Assembly: GCA_021568835.1 (NCBI GenBank)
Contig: JAKGSH010000010.1
Coordinates: 1,364,001-1,428,000 of the forward strand
Origin: Streptomyces sp. Tue 6430
Lineage (GTDB): Bacteria > Actinomycetota > Actinomycetes > Streptomycetales > Streptomycetaceae
Length of the DNA: 64,000 bases
Direction: 5' to 3'
Each line of letters opens with the position of its first letter. The first letter of the stretch is position 1. The position numbers were made by a program, and so were the translations under genes. The notes below the pieces were generated by a model. The model saw only the letters and a list, made by a program, of their open reading frames with translations. It had not been told where the DNA came from and searched no databases. Below, in pieces: positions 47,677 through 60,680 of this stretch.

Positions 47677-50600
47677 CGGTGGGTCCTCTCCGGGATGCCG
47701 AGGACGGCCCCTGCGGCGGGTTTCGGTTCGAAGTGCAGGTCGAGGATCGAGGCGGCGCGGACCGGCCCGGCGGGGGCGGGAGGCGCGGTGGGTGTGGAAG
47801 GCGCGGCGGGTGTGGAAGGCGCGGGAGGTGCGGCGGGGACGGGTGACGGGTGCGCCGGGCGGTGCGCGGCCGGGGCCTCCAGCCAGAGCCGGCGGCGGTC
47901 GAAGACCGGCCGGGGCAGGGGGCGGCGGGTCGGCGGGTGGTCGGCGACCGCGTTCTCGTCGGGCTCGCTGACGATCAGGTGGGCGTTGGTGCCGCCGAGC
48001 CCGAAGGCGCTGACGGCGGCGACCCTGGGACGGCCGGGATCGGGCCAGTCCCGCAGGGCGGTGTTCGGGTAGAACGGGGAGTCGGCGAAGTCGAAGCGCG
48101 GGTTGGGGTGCTCGCAGTGCAGGGTCGGCGGGAGTCGGCGGTTCCGCAGCGCCAGCACCGCCTTGACCAGGCCGGCCGCGCCGGCCGCGCTGAGCAGGTG
48201 TCCGATGTTGGACTTGACGCTGCCGATCGCGCAGAAGCCGCGCGCGTCGGTGGTCTCCCGGTAGACGTCGGTGAGCGCCCGCAACTCGATCGGGTCGCCG
48301 ATCATCGTGCCGGTGCCGTGCGCCTCGACCATGCCGACCCGTTCCGCGGACATTCCGGCGGTGGCCAGCGCCCGGCGGATCGCCTTGGCCTGGGCGACCG
48401 GGTTCGGGGTGGTGAGACCCATGGTGCGGCCGTCGTTGTTGACGGCCACCGCGTCGACCACCGCGAGCACCCGGTCGCCGTCGGCGAGCGCTCGCGCGAG
48501 CGGCTTGAGCAGCACCAGGCCGCAGCCCTCGCCGGGCACGAAGCCGTCGGCGTCCCGGTCGAAGGTGGCGCACCGGCCGGTCGGCGAGAGCGCCCGGACG
48601 GCGCTGAACTCCAGGTAGGGGCGCTCGTCCAGCAGGATGTCCACGCCGCCGGCGACGGCCAGTTCGGACTCGCCCTCCAGCAGGCTGCGGCAGGCGAGCT
48701 GGACGGCGGCGAGGGCGGAGGAGCAGGCGCTGTCGACGGTCAGGTTCGGGCCGTGCAGGTCGAAGTGGTGGGCGACCCGGGCGGCGACGAAGTTCTGGTC
48801 GCCGCCGAGCGCGGCCGGGCCGGAGCGCAGGCCGATCCGCCGGCCGTAGTCGCCGAGCCGGGCGCCGACGAACACCCCGACCTCGCGGCCCTGGAGCTCC
48901 TCCGTCCGGTACCCGGCGTCGGCGAAGCAGTTGGCGGCGCCTTCGAGGACCAGCCGGACCGCCGGGTCGAGGCAGCGGCCCTCCTCCTCCGTCATCCCGA
49001 ACCACTCCGGGTCGAAGTCCTCGATGCCGTCGACGAACCCGCCCCACCGGCTGATGCTGCTGCCGATCCGGTGCTCCGGCCGGTACAGCGCCCGGTGGTC
49101 CCAGCGGCTCGGCGGGACCTCGGTGATGCTGTTCCGGCCCGCCGCCAGGGCGGCCCAGAAGGCGTCCGGGTCGGGGGCGCCGGGGAACCGGCAGTCCAGG
49201 CCGATGATCGCGATCCGGCGGTCGGCTGGCTCCCGCGACGCGGCCGGGGGCGTACCGGGGGCCGGGACCGGCTGCGTGGTCGTCATCGGTGCCGCGGCGG
49301 GGCCGGGTCCGGGGGCTGACGGGGTGTCGACGGCCGCCGGGTCCAGTCCGGCCCTCCGCAGGTATCCGGTGAGCCGTTCGAGGGTCTGGTGCTCCAGCAG
49401 CACGGCCGGTTCCAGGCTGCTGCCGATCCGCTGCTCGATCAGTTCGACGAGTTCGCCGAGCATCACCGACTCCACGCCCAGGTCGGAGAACGGGGCGGTG
49501 GCGTCCAGGTCGGGCAGCGGGATCTCCAGCGCCTCGGAGAACAGCGCGAGCAGCCAGTCCGGCGGCGCGTCGGAAAGTGTCGGAGCGGCCGTGGCCACCG
49601 GTGCCCCGGAGGACGGCACAGCCGCCGTGACCGCCGGTGCCCCGGAGGGCGCTGGAGCGGCCGTGGCCACCGGTGCCCCGGAGAATGTCGCGGCCACCGT
49701 GGCCGCCGGTGCGTCGACGGGTGCGGCCGGCGCGCGGTTCGCGTGCAGCAGGGTCTCCGGGTCGAAGCGCCCGGGCAGCGGGACGGCGGGCAGCAGCTGG
49801 GCGGGCAGCGTGCCGGTGAGGACGGCTTCGAGTACCCGCAGCCCCTCCTCGACGGTGATCGCGTCCAGCCCGGCGGGCGCGCAGCCGTCCGGCCGGCCGG
49901 CGCCCATGCCGGTGCCGAGCCAGGTCGGCCAGTGCACGGCGTGGAAGCGGGTGCGGCCGGTGCGGGTCCGGTCGGCGAGATACTCCAGGTGGGCGTTGGC
50001 GGCGGCGTAGTCGGTGACACCCGCGCCGAGGCGGGGCAGCAGGGTGCTCGCGGAGGACATCAGGACGAAGAACTCGGGCTCGTCGGCGGCGCACAGCCGT
50101 TCCAGCCGATCGGCGCCCGCCGTCTTCGGCTCGAACACCTCGGCGATGTCCGCGACCGTCTTGTGGACGAAGGAGGGACGCCCCCGGCTGGGCAGTCCGG
50201 CGCAGTGCACCACGCCGCCGATCGGGCCGAGCGAGCGGCGGACCCCGGTGAGGAACGCGCCGAGACCGGCCTCGGTGGCGGGGGCCTCGCCGTGCAGCAT
50301 CACCTGCGCGCCGGCCCGCTCCAGCGCCTGCACGTTGCGCACCGCGACCGCCTCCCGGGCCGACAGCTCGGACGCCGACCAGCGGTGGCGCGGTGGCAGC
50401 GGGTGGGCGGAGGTCAGGGCGAGGCGGCGGGCGCCGCGTTCGACGAGGCGGCGGGCGACCTCCGCGCCGATGCCCCGGGTGCCGCCGGTGATCAGGTAGA
50501 CCTTGGCCGGGTCGGCCGGGAACTCGGCCGGGGCCGGCACCGGCACCGGTTCGAGCACGGGCACGAGCCGCTCGCCGCCGCGGTGCCCGACCTCGGCGGT

Positions 50601-53600
50601 GGGCTCGCCGCCCGCCCATTCGGCGAGCAGCTGCCGGGCCAGTTCGGCGGGTCCGGCGTCGCTCTCGACGACGGTGGCGCGGACGGTGCGGTACTCCGCG
50701 CCGAGCAGCCGCACCACGCCCGCCAGGCGGCGGCCGTCCGCGCCGCGGCGGTCGCGCACCGCGTGCACGATCCGCAGCGGGGTGCCGGGACGGCGGGCCA
50801 GCAGGCGCTGCAGTGCGGCGAGCCGGGCCGTCCACGGGCCGGGGTCGGCGGCGGGGCGGTCGAGCTCGCTCAGGTCGAGCCAGCCGGTGAGGTCGGGGTA
50901 GCGGTCGGCGAGTCCGTCCAGCAGTGCGCTCGCGTCCCGCTCGCCGGTGAACCCGGCGTCGCCGTCGGCGGGTCCGCCCTCGCGGACCGGGATCACCCGG
51001 TCGCGCCCGAAGGCCTCGGCGACCTGCCGGGCCGCCTCCCGGGAGCGGTCGGTGTACAGGCAGACGATCCGTCCGGTCACCGGCTCGGGCCGGGGCTGTC
51101 CGGCGCTCCGCCACCTCTTGGTGAAGAGCAGCGGCTGCCGCCCGTCGGGCTCCTCCACGGGTGCGGCCTCCACGGTCTTCGCGGGCTCGGGCCAGTAGCG
51201 GCCGCGGGCGAACGGGTAGCTGGGGGCGGCGGCCCAGCGGGGCCGGGCGCCGGGGTGCAGACGGGACCAGTCGACGCGGCCCCCGGCCGTCCAGTGCCGG
51301 GCGAGCAGGAGCAGGTCGCCGTACGAGCCGTCGGCGGGGTGCGGTCCGGCGGGGGCGTCGGCCCCCGGCGTACGACCGCGGACCACGTCGCCGCTGTCGC
51401 CGTCGAGGAAGCGCAGCAGTCTCGCGCGCAGCTCGGCCGGGCCGGCGGCGACGACGGCGAGGCGTTCGCGCAGCGGTTCGCGGCCGGACTGCGCGGTGTG
51501 CGCGAGGTCGGCGAACGGCGGCAGTTCCGGACGGGCCAGGAAATCGGCCCAGCGGTGCGCGAGTTCGGTGAGCCGCTGCTCGTCGCGGGCGGACAGCACG
51601 AACAGCTGCGGACCGGCCGGGCGGACCGGTTCGGCGGCCGGCTGCGGCAGGTACTCCTCGATCACCAGGTGGGCGTTGGCCCCGCCCGCGCCGAACGCGC
51701 TGAGTCCGGCCCGGCGCGGCGCCGGGGTGCCGTCGGCGGTGCGGCGTTCGGGCCACGGCGCGGCCTCGCGCTGGACGGCGAACGGGCTGCGCGCCCAGTC
51801 GATGTCGGGGTTGAGCTGCTCGGCGTGCAGCGAGGGCACGAGCCTGCGGTGCCGCAGTTGCAGCAGCACCTTGGTGAGTCCGGCCAGTCCGGCGGCGGCC
51901 TCCAGGTGGCCGATGTTCGACTTCACCGAACCGATCGCGCACGTCCCCGCCTCGACCCCGGCGAACGCCCGGGCCAGGCCGTTGATCTCCACGGGATCGC
52001 CGAGCGCGGTGCCGGTGCCGTGCGCCTCCAGGTAGCCGATGCTGCCCGGCTCGACGCCCGCGTCGCGCAGCGCCGCCGCCACCAGCTCGCCCTGGGCGAC
52101 CGGGTTCGGCACCATGTAGCCGCTGGTGCGGCCGCCGTGGTTGACGGCGGTGCCGCGGATCACGCCGTGGATCCGGTCGCCGTCGGCGATCGCCCGGGCC
52201 AGCGGCTTCAGCAGCACCGCGCCGACGCCCTCGCCGGGCGTGAACCCGTCGCCGCCGGCGCCGAAGCTGCGGCAGCGGTGATCGGTGGACGCCATCCGCA
52301 GGCGGTGCTGCTGGCGGAACTTGTGCGGGTGCGCGGACAGGTTGACGCCGCCGACCAGCGCGGCCTCGCACTCGCCCTGGCGCAGCGCGCGGACGGCCAG
52401 GTGAACAGCCGTCAGGGAGGCCGAGCACATGGTGTCGACGGTCATGCTGGGGCCGTTCAGGTCCAGGAAGTACGAGACCCGGTTGGCGATGCCCGCGAGC
52501 GCGGAGCCGGTGTCGGCGGCCGGGCCGAGGAGCGACTGCTCGACACCGAGGAACGGGTACTCGTTGTACATCGCGCCCGCGAACACGCCGACCCGTCCGC
52601 CGTGCTGATCGCGCAGCCGGGCCCGGGTGTAGCCGGCGTCCTCCAGCACCTCCCAGGCGACTTCGAGGAAGAGGCGTTCCTGCGGGTCCATCAGGACCGC
52701 GTCGCGCGGCGAGACGGCGAAGAACAGCGGGTCGAACCTGTCGACGCCGTCCAGGAACGCCCCCCACATCAGGTCCACCGGCCAGCCCGGCCGGTGCCGT
52801 TCGGCGGGCAGCGGCCCGATCGCGTCGTAGCCCTGCTCCAGCAGCTGCCAGAACCGGTCCAGGTCCGCCGCCCGGGGGTAGCGGCCGGCCAGGCCCACGA
52901 CGGCGACCGCCGTGTCCTCGGGCCGGTTCCCGGCAGGTGCGGGCCGGCCGCCGGGGGCCTCCGTCCTGACGGGCCGCCAGGGGCCGTCGGCGCGGGCGGC
53001 GAGTTCGGCGGCGATGCCGGCCAGGTCCCGGTGCTCGAAGAACAGGGTGCGGGAGACGGGCTCGGTGAAGTCCTCGGCGAGGCGGGCGTTCAGCTGCCCG
53101 ACCACGTACGAGGTGAGGCCGTAGTGCTCCAGCGGGACCTGCGGGTCGAGCCGCTCGACGGGGATGCCGGACGCCTCGGCGTAGACGGCGAGCACGTAGT
53201 GCCGGACGGCGTCGGGCACCTCGGCGACGGGCGCGGGCGCGGGCGCGGCCACAGGTACGGGACGCGCGGGCACGGGTGCGGGTGCGGTTCGCGGGGGCAC
53301 GGGTGCGGGTGCGGTTCGCGGGGGCACGGTCAGGCGGTGCTCCTCCCCCGCGAACACCGTGCCCGGCAGCGGCACCCGACGGCGGCCGGGCGACCGCAGG
53401 GCGTGCCAGGCGACGGGGGCTCCGCGCAGCCACCCGGCGGCCGCGGCGTCGGCGTCCGCCGGGACGAGCTCGGCGACCGGACGGCCGGGCCCCACCACCG
53501 CGTCCGCCAGCGCCGGGGAGGTCCGTCCCGCGGCGAACTCCGCCAGCGCGGTGCGTACTTCGGCGAGATCGTCGGTCACCACGGCGAGGCGGTGCGGCAT

Positions 53601-56600
53601 CGGGACGCGGCCGTCCTGCAGGGTGAACGCCAGGTCGGCGAGGGCCGGCGACGCGCCGTCCGCCAGATGCGCGGCGAGCCGGCCTGCGGCGCGCCGCAGG
53701 CCGTCGGCGGAGCCGGCGGACAGCACCACCGCCTGCCGACCGGGCGCGCGCCCGTCGGTGGTGGCGCCGGACGCGGGCCCGTCGGCGGCGGCGGACGTCG
53801 CGGCCCGCAGCACCGCGTGGGCGTAGGCACCGGAGGCGCCGACCGCGTTGATGACGGCGCGGCGGGCGGTCGCGGCCGACGGCCAGTCGACGAGGTGCTC
53901 GGGGACCCGCAGCGGCAGGCCGTCCCAGTCGACGAGGTCGCTGCGCCGCCCGGCGGTGAGCGTCGGCGCGATCCGGCCGTGCTCGAACTGGAGCAGCACC
54001 TTGAGCAGTTGGGAGAGGCCCGAGGCGGACTCCAGGTGGCCGATGTTCGGCTTCACCGTCCCGGCCAGCACCGGGTTGCCGGAGAACACCTGGGCGAGCG
54101 CCTCGAGTTCGGCGGCGTCGGCGACTCCCGCGCCGGCCACGGCGAGTTCGACGTAGTCGACCTGGGCGGGCGTGATCCCGGCCCGGACGAGGGCCGCGCC
54201 GACCGAGCCGGCCAGCGCCTGCGGGTCGGGTACGCCGAAGCGTCCACCACCGCCGGCGTGGCCGATCCAGGTGGCCTCCAGCACGCCCCGGACGGTGTCG
54301 CCGTCCCGGTCGGCGGCCGCTGCCGGGCGCAGCAGGACGGCGGCCACGCCCTCGCCGGGGCACCAGCCGGAGCTGTCGGAGGCGAAGGCCCGGACCGGTC
54401 CGTGCTCGGCGAGCAGCCCTGCCTCGGCGAGCAGGGCGAGGTGGTAGGGGTGGGTGACCAGGTTGACCGCGCCGACCACGGCGGCGTCGCACTCGCCGCG
54501 CCGCAGGGCTTCGGCGGCGAGGTGGAGGGCCGTCAGGGAGGAGGAGCAGGCGGTGTCGACGGCGACGCTCGGGCCGTCGAAGCCGAAGTGGTGCGAGATC
54601 CGGCCGGGCATGTCGCCGGCCAGGGCGGCGACCCGGGCGGCGGCGTCCGCGTCCCAGGTCTCCTTGCCGGTGTGCTGGTGGTCGTGCCACATGGCGGCCG
54701 TGAACACGCCGACCCGGGGTGCGGCGGCGCGCAGCGACTCGGCGGTGTGGCCGGCGTCCTCGAGGCAGGTCCAGACGGTCTGCAGCAGCAGCCGTAGCTG
54801 CGGGTCGAGCGCGGCGGCCTCGACGGGGGCGATCCGGAAGTGCAGGCTGTCGAAGGTGTCGATGCCGGTGAGGAAGCCGCCGTGCAGTCCGGTGGGCAGC
54901 CGGCCGTCCTCGGCGAAGCCCCGCCCGGCGGGCAGCGGGCCGACGGCGCACCGGCCGGTGCTGAGCTGCCGCCAGTACTCCCCCAGGTCCTCGGCGCCGG
55001 GGAAGCGTCCGGCCATGCCGACCACCGCGACCTCGGCGGCCCTCGGTTCCTCGTGGGCCTTCGGTTCCCCGGCGGCCGCGGCCCGCGCGGGCCGCTCGGC
55101 GAACGGCGGCCGCAGGTCGGCGGTGCCGGTCCGGTCGACGCCGCCGCCCATGAAGGAGTGCAGGAAGACGTGGCCGTCGTCGAGGGCGAACTGGTCGCGG
55201 ACGTCGTCGAAGGTCAGTGTGCCGACCGGGCAGAGTCCGATGCCGCAGGCCGCCTGGCCGGTCATCAGCAGCTGGCCGATGTACCCGGCCTCCAGCGTCA
55301 GGAAGCGCTCGGCGACCTCCTGGTAGAGCGGGGCGATGCCGCGGGTCTGGCCGATCAGGAAGATCCCGAACGCGGACCCGTCGAACACCGGCCGGTTGTA
55401 GTAGAAGTGCACGGTGCGGTCGATCCGCGGCTCGGCGTTGACCAGTTCCAGCGCGTGCCCGCGCGGGTCGTAGTAGTAGATGCCGCCGGCCAGCCCGTCG
55501 ACGGCGTCCGGCTTGACGTGCACGTACGCCTGCACCGCGTAGGTGTCCCCGGCCGACGGGTACAGGCGGCGGGTGCCGCCCTCCACGGGGGCCTCGCGCA
55601 GCAGGCCGAGCAGCCGGGTGAGCGCCTCGGCGGGCAACGGGGTGTCGCGGTAGTCGCGGCGGCTGCCGCGCCAGTCGTAGTGGGCGGGGTGGACCGTCGT
55701 CTCCGGCAGCGCGATGCGCCGGGCGCCGGGCGCGGGGCGGCGCAGGTTCCAGGCGGCGGCCTTGAACGCGTCCCGCTCCTGCGGCGAGAACATGTCCACG
55801 ATGCCGGGTCCCGCCTCCGGTTCCCCTCCGGTCCCGCCTCCGGTTCCGGCGCGGCGGCCGCGGCGGCCGGATCGGGCTGGGCCCGGAGGCCGAGGCGGTC
55901 GGCGAGGATCCGGGCGATGCCGGCGGCGGTCGGCTCGGAGATCAGCGCCGAGACCGGCACCCGCTGTTGGTACCGCTTCCGCAGCCCGGCCGAGATCTGG
56001 ACCATGGTGAAGGAGGTGGCGCCCTGGTCCCAGAGGTCCAGCGCCGGGTCGACGGTGTCGACGCCGAGGTGCCGGGCGAACATCGCCGCGACCTCCTCGG
56101 CCAGCCCGGCCGGGCTCGCGGCCGACGGACCGGGTGCGGGCGCGGGTGCGGCCGAGGGACCGGATGGGGGCGCGGGCGAGAGACCGGGTGCGGGCGCGGG
56201 TGCGGGCGGGAGTGCGGGTGCGGACGGAGCCTCCGTGCCCGCTTCGGTGACCGGAGTCGCCGGGGCCACGGGCTGAGCGGCCGGCGCGGCGTCCAGTGGC
56301 CAGGGCAGCGCCTCGCGGTCCAGCTTGCCGTTGGCGGTGGCCGGGAAGGACGGCAGCAGCGCCACGAAGTTCGGCACCATGTACCCGGGCAGGGCCTCGG
56401 CGGTGTGCGCGCGCAGCTCGGCGACGGTGACGGCGGGGGCGGCCGGGTCGGTGACGACGTAGGCGACGAGCCTGGCGTCGCCGCTCGGCGGTTCGTCGTC
56501 GCGCAGCACCGCGACGGCCTCCTGCACGGCCGGGTGCGCGCGCAGGCGGTGCTCGACCTCGCCGAGTTCGACCCGGTGGCCGCGGATCTTCACCTGGCGG

Positions 56601-59600
56601 TCGCCGCGGCCGGCGATCCGCAGGTTGCCGTCGGGGAGCCAGAGCGCCCGGTCGCCGGTGCGGTACATCCGTTCGCCGGGGGTGTCGACGAACGGGTCGG
56701 GCAGGAACAGGCGGGCCGTCAGCTCGGGCTGGTTGCAGAAGCCGACGGCCAGGCATGCGCCGCCGGTGTACAGGTCGCCCTCGACGCCGATCGGGCAGGG
56801 TTCGAGGTGTTCGTCGAGCACGTAGTGCCGGGTGTTGTCGATCGGCTTGCCGTAGGGGATGCTGCGCCAGCCGGGGTCGACGGTGGTGACCCGGTAGACG
56901 TTCGACCAGACGGTGGTCTCGGTGGGCCCGCCCAGGGCGATGGTCTCGGCGTTCGGGAACGCCTCGCGGATCGCCCCGGGCAGTGACAGCGGGATGAAGT
57001 CGCCGGCCAGCGCGACGATCCGCAGGTGCGCGGCGGCCGCGTCGCCGGTGTCGGGGTGAGCAGCGGGGTGAGCTGGTGCAGGGTGGTGGGCGCCGAGTTC
57101 CAGAGGGTGATCGGCTCGGTGAGCAGGATGTCGAGCAGCAGTTCCGGGTCGCGCTGCTGGGTCTCGTCGGCGAGGTAGACGCCCGCGCCGCCGCCGAGCA
57201 GGCCGAGCATGTCGAAGACGGAGAGGTCGAAGCTGAGCGAGGTGACGGCGAGTCCGAGGTCGGACGGGCGCAGCTCGAAGGTGCGGTGGCAGAAGTTCAG
57301 CAGGTTGCGCACCGAGCGGTGGGCGACCTGGACGCCCTTGGGGGTGCCGGTGGAGCCGGAGGTGAAGATGACGTACGCGGTGTCGTCGCGGGTGCTGCGG
57401 GTCTCCGGGTCGTCCTCGCGGGCGGCGGGGCCGTTGATCGCCGCGTCGGTGTCGGTCTCGACGCCGGTGACCCCGGCCGGCAGCTCCACGGCGGGGGTGT
57501 CGGAGGTGGTCAGCACGGTGGTGGCGCGGGCGAGTCCGAGCATCGCGGCGACCCGGGGGCCGGGCAGCGCGGGGTCGATCGGCAGGTAGCCGGCGCCGGC
57601 CTTGAGGATGCCGTGGAGGGCGGCGACCATCTCGGGGCCGCGCCGGATCCGCACGCCGACCAGTTGCCGGGGGCCGACGCCGGCGGCCGTCAGACGGTGG
57701 GCGATCCGGTTGGCGCGGCGGTTGAGTTCGCCGTAGGTCATGGTGCCGTCGCGCCAGCGCAGGGCCACGGCCTCGGGGGTGCTCGCGGCCCGACGCTGGA
57801 ACAGCAGGTGCACAGGGCCGTCGTCGGGCACCGGGACGGCGGTCTCGTTCCAGGTGTGCAGCACGGTGTGCCGTTCCTCCGCCGTGAGCCCGCCGGCGGG
57901 GGTGCCGGCCCAGGTGGCGTCGTCGGCGAGCAGCCGCAGGCCGTTCTCGAAGACGGCGAACATCCGCTCGGCGAGGCCGGCCGGGAAGTCGGCCTCGACG
58001 ATGTCCCAGCAGTAGCGCAGTTCGTCGCCCTCGGCGACGGCGACGCTGTCCAGGGCGCAGCCGGGGTGCTGGTCAGCCACTCGCCCTGGCGGACGCCGGC
58101 CGGCAGCGGCCGGTCGGTGAGGTCGACGAGGGCGGTGTAGACCACGGGGTGGGCGGCGTCGCCGCCGCGGAGCACCTGGCGGCGCATCTCGCCGAGGCCG
58201 CCGGTGCCGCCCTCGGCGAGGTCGGCGTCGAGGACGCGGCGGTACTCGCGGGCGGCTGCGGTGAGCGGCATTTCGGCGGGCGCGGCGGTGACCCAGGTCA
58301 TGAAGGAGTGCTCGCCCGGGCGGGCGGCCTCGGCGGTCTTCGGCCAGAGCACCACGGGCAGCGCGCAGGGCTGTTCGGTGTGGCTGGAGACGGCCCGGGT
58401 GAGGGCGGCGAGCAGCAGGTCGTCGGGGTGCAGGCCGTACTCGGCGGCGCGGCGGGCCAGTCGGCGGTAGCCGTCGATCCGGCCGGCCAGGCGGGTGCGG
58501 CCGCGGCCGGCCCGGGCGGGGCCGCCTGGCGGGCCGAGTTCCGGTCCGGCGGGGAGTTCGGCGAGCCGCTCGCGCCAGTAGCGGGCCTGCTCGGCGGCGG
58601 GGCTCGCGGGGGCCGGGTCGGGTCCGGCCGGTGCCGGCCGGGCGGCCGGGTCGGCGTACAGCCGCCACAGGTCGCGGTACAGGCGGTGGATGCTCAGGCC
58701 GTCGGCGACCAGCAGGTCGAAGGCGCAGTGCACGACGGAGAACCCGCTGTCGTCGCGGGTCACCCGCAGGTCGAGGAGCGGCCAACTGCCGAGCGGAAAA
58801 GGTCGGTTGGTCATCTCGTCGCGGATCAGCGCGCGCAGCGCCGGGTGCGCGGCAGGGTCGCCGGCCTCGATCACCGGGATCCGCCACTGCTCGGGGCCTT
58901 GCTGACGGACCGTCACCTCGTCGGCGGCGAAGGTGGCGCGCAGCACCGCGTGGCCGTCGACCAGACGGCGCAGCGCGTCGGCGAGCGCCTCGAGGTCGAG
59001 TGCGTCGACCTCGAAGCTCTGGTAGCACTGGCAGCCCTCGGCGGGTCCGTCGCCGGCGGCCGTGCGGGCGACCATGTACGCCTCCTGGAGGGCGCGGGAC
59101 GGCCGCGGGTTCCCGGCGGGTTCGGCGCAGGCGCCGGCGAGGGCGTTGCCGAAGGCGGCGAAGGCGGTCTCGACGGCGCCGGGGGCGAACCGGGTGGGGT
59201 CGATGTCCCAGCGGTAGCGCAGGGCTCCGTCCTGCTCCCACATCTGGTGGTCGAGGGCGACGTCGGTGGTCTGGCTGACCCCGTACTCGATGGCCGCGCC
59301 GAAGCCGCCGGCGACGCCGGGCGGCGGGCCGACGTCGAGCAGACCGGTGAAGACGACGGCGGGCGCGGGCCGGCCGGTGCGCTGTTCGCGCAGCGCCTCG
59401 ATGCCGGAGACCAGGCCGTGCCGCAGGTGTTCGCCGAGGCGGGCGTGGACCGCGGCCGCCTGCTCGTCGAGGGTCTCGTCGGCCTCGCGTTCCAGGACCA
59501 GGACGGCGGTCGAGGTGAACGGGCCGACCAGGTGGGGGGTTTCGGCGGCCAGGTACGGGCGGCTGCTGGTGGTGACCACCAGGGCGGTGCGCCGCTGCGG

Positions 59601-60668
59601 AGCCCGGCGGTCCAGCGCCTCGGCGAACACGGCGAGCACCAGGGCGGTCGGCGAGACGCCGAGCCGGACGGCCCGCGCGGTCAGCGCCCGCCACTGGTCG
59701 GCGGGCAGTTCGGCGTCCAGCGGGCGGCGTTCGCGGCAGCCGCCGGCGGGGGCGGCCGCGGGGACCGGGGCGACCAGCCCGGGCCCGGCCGGCAGCTCGG
59801 CCAACTCGTCGGCCCAGTAGGCGAGATCGGCGCGGTGGGCGTCCGAGCCGCGTTCGGCGAGCAGGGCGGGCACCAGTTCGGCGACGGACGGTCCGGCTGC
59901 GGGCAGCGGCTGCTCGGGGTGGTGGTAGCGCTGGTGCCACTGCTGGAGCAGCACCGCGTAGCCGTGGCCGTCGGTGATCAGGGTGTCCAGGCTGAGGTGG
60001 ACGATGTCGGGGCCGGTTCCGGTACGGGTGACCTCGATGGCGAACAGCGGCCACGCGCCGGGCCGGTAGCAGCGGTGCGAGAGGCGGGCGCGGACGGTGT
60101 GGCGGTCCTCGGCGCCGCCGGGCCCGTGCACGGGCAGCTGCCAGTCGTCGGCCCGCGGGCGGATGTGCTGCAGGCCGTCGTCGTCGACGACGGCGCGGAG
60201 CATGCCGTGGTGGTCGATCAGGTCCTGCCAGGCCCGGCGCAGCCGGCCGGGGTCGAGGTCGGGGACGGCGAACTCGCGGTACAGGTGGCAGCCGACCGCC
60301 TCACCTCCCAGGTCGCTGCCCTTGGCGACCAGGTAGGCCTGCTGGAGGTCGGTGACCGGGAACGGCTCCCGCTCGTCGGCGCCGGCCGCGCCGGCCGGCC
60401 GCGGGGCGGTCCCGGCGGTCCCGGCGGTCCCGGTCGCCACCGTCGCGGTCAGCTCGTCGAGGGTGGCGGCGGCGAGCCGGGCCGGCGGCAGGTCGATGCC
60501 GAACTCGCGCCGTACGCCGGCCCACAGCCGGGTCAGCGCCAGCGAGGTGAGGCCCCAGTCGGCCAGTCCGCCCGGCGGCAGCGGTTCCGCTCCGTCCGGG
60601 CGCACCTCGGCCAGCAGCCGGTGCAGGATCCGGGCAGCCGTCAGCCCGGTCTCGTTGCTCGTTTCCAC
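47673..60668 (-). CDS. lnmI: LnmI-type hybrid NRPS-PKS (three single-base frame breaks)
   Basis: One gene of 13.0 kb (about 4,332 residues when three bases are restored). Order: carrier-Cy-Cy-A-PCP-Ox-KS0-ACP-KS-KR-ACP-KS. It starts at GTG 60668, 12 bases after the stop of the SyrC-like gene. Frame breaks: 58063-58066 (G4), 57053-57056 (G4) and 55823-55826 (C4 on plus strand), each a one-base loss that joins conserved domain sequence without gap (for example the A domain reads LTPDTGDAAAAHLRIVALAG across the second). The N-terminal carrier receives the starter; A-PCP-Ox adds and oxidises cysteine to a thiazole. The terminal KS functions with DH-ACP-KR on the next protein. The stop overlaps the next start (ATGA). 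Confidence 0.92.
47940..55060 (-). other. PKS half of the LnmI-type protein: KS0-ACP-KS-KR-ACP-KS
   Basis: First KS about 55,050-53,790: active-site Cys present (VDTACSSSLTA) but the HGTGT motif is replaced (ELAVAGAGVAD), so the first catalytic His is missing; NIGHLES remains. It should only transacylate. ACP about 53,215-52,990 (HYGLTSYVV). Second KS about 52,920-51,640 (VDTMCSASLTA; EAHGTGTALGD). KR about 50,500-49,800 (YLITGGTRGIG; VTDYAAAN). ACP about 49,540-49,340 (LGVESVMLGEL). Third KS about 49,215-47,940 (VDSACSSALAA; EAHGTGTMIGD). Confidence 0.85.
55095..57800 (-). other. A-PCP-Ox: cysteine activation and thiazoline oxidation
   Basis: A domain about 57,790-56,300 with YVIFTSGSTGTPKGV and GKLDREAL. 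Manual reading of the specificity positions gives D-L-F-N-A-A-L-V-W-K, close to the cysteine code DLYNLSLIWK. PCP about 56,130-55,870 (DQGATSFTMVQ). Oxidase about 55,810-55,100: nitroreductase/SagB-like FMN domain (DYRDTPLPAEAL; GTRRLYPSAGDTYAVQAYV; IGQLLMTGQAACGIGLCPVG), the type that turns thiazolines into thiazoles. Together these predict a thiazole. Confidence 0.85.
57840..60660 (-). other. N-terminal carrier and tandem heterocyclisation domains
   Basis: Carrier about 60,660-60,430 with serine in DWGLTSLALTRLW. Cy1 about 60,360-59,130: start VTDLQQAYLVAKG, motif DTLITDGHG (DxxxxDxxG instead of DxxxxDxxS). Cy2 about 59,110-57,840: SRALQEAYMVAR, motif DLLVADGLS (canonical). Tandem Cy domains with divided work, one condensing and one cyclising, are known from VibF. 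The carrier is the likely acceptor of the aminoacyl group delivered by the SyrC-like enzyme. Confidence 0.85.
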
Positions 60669-60680
60669 GTGAGTCCCGTC

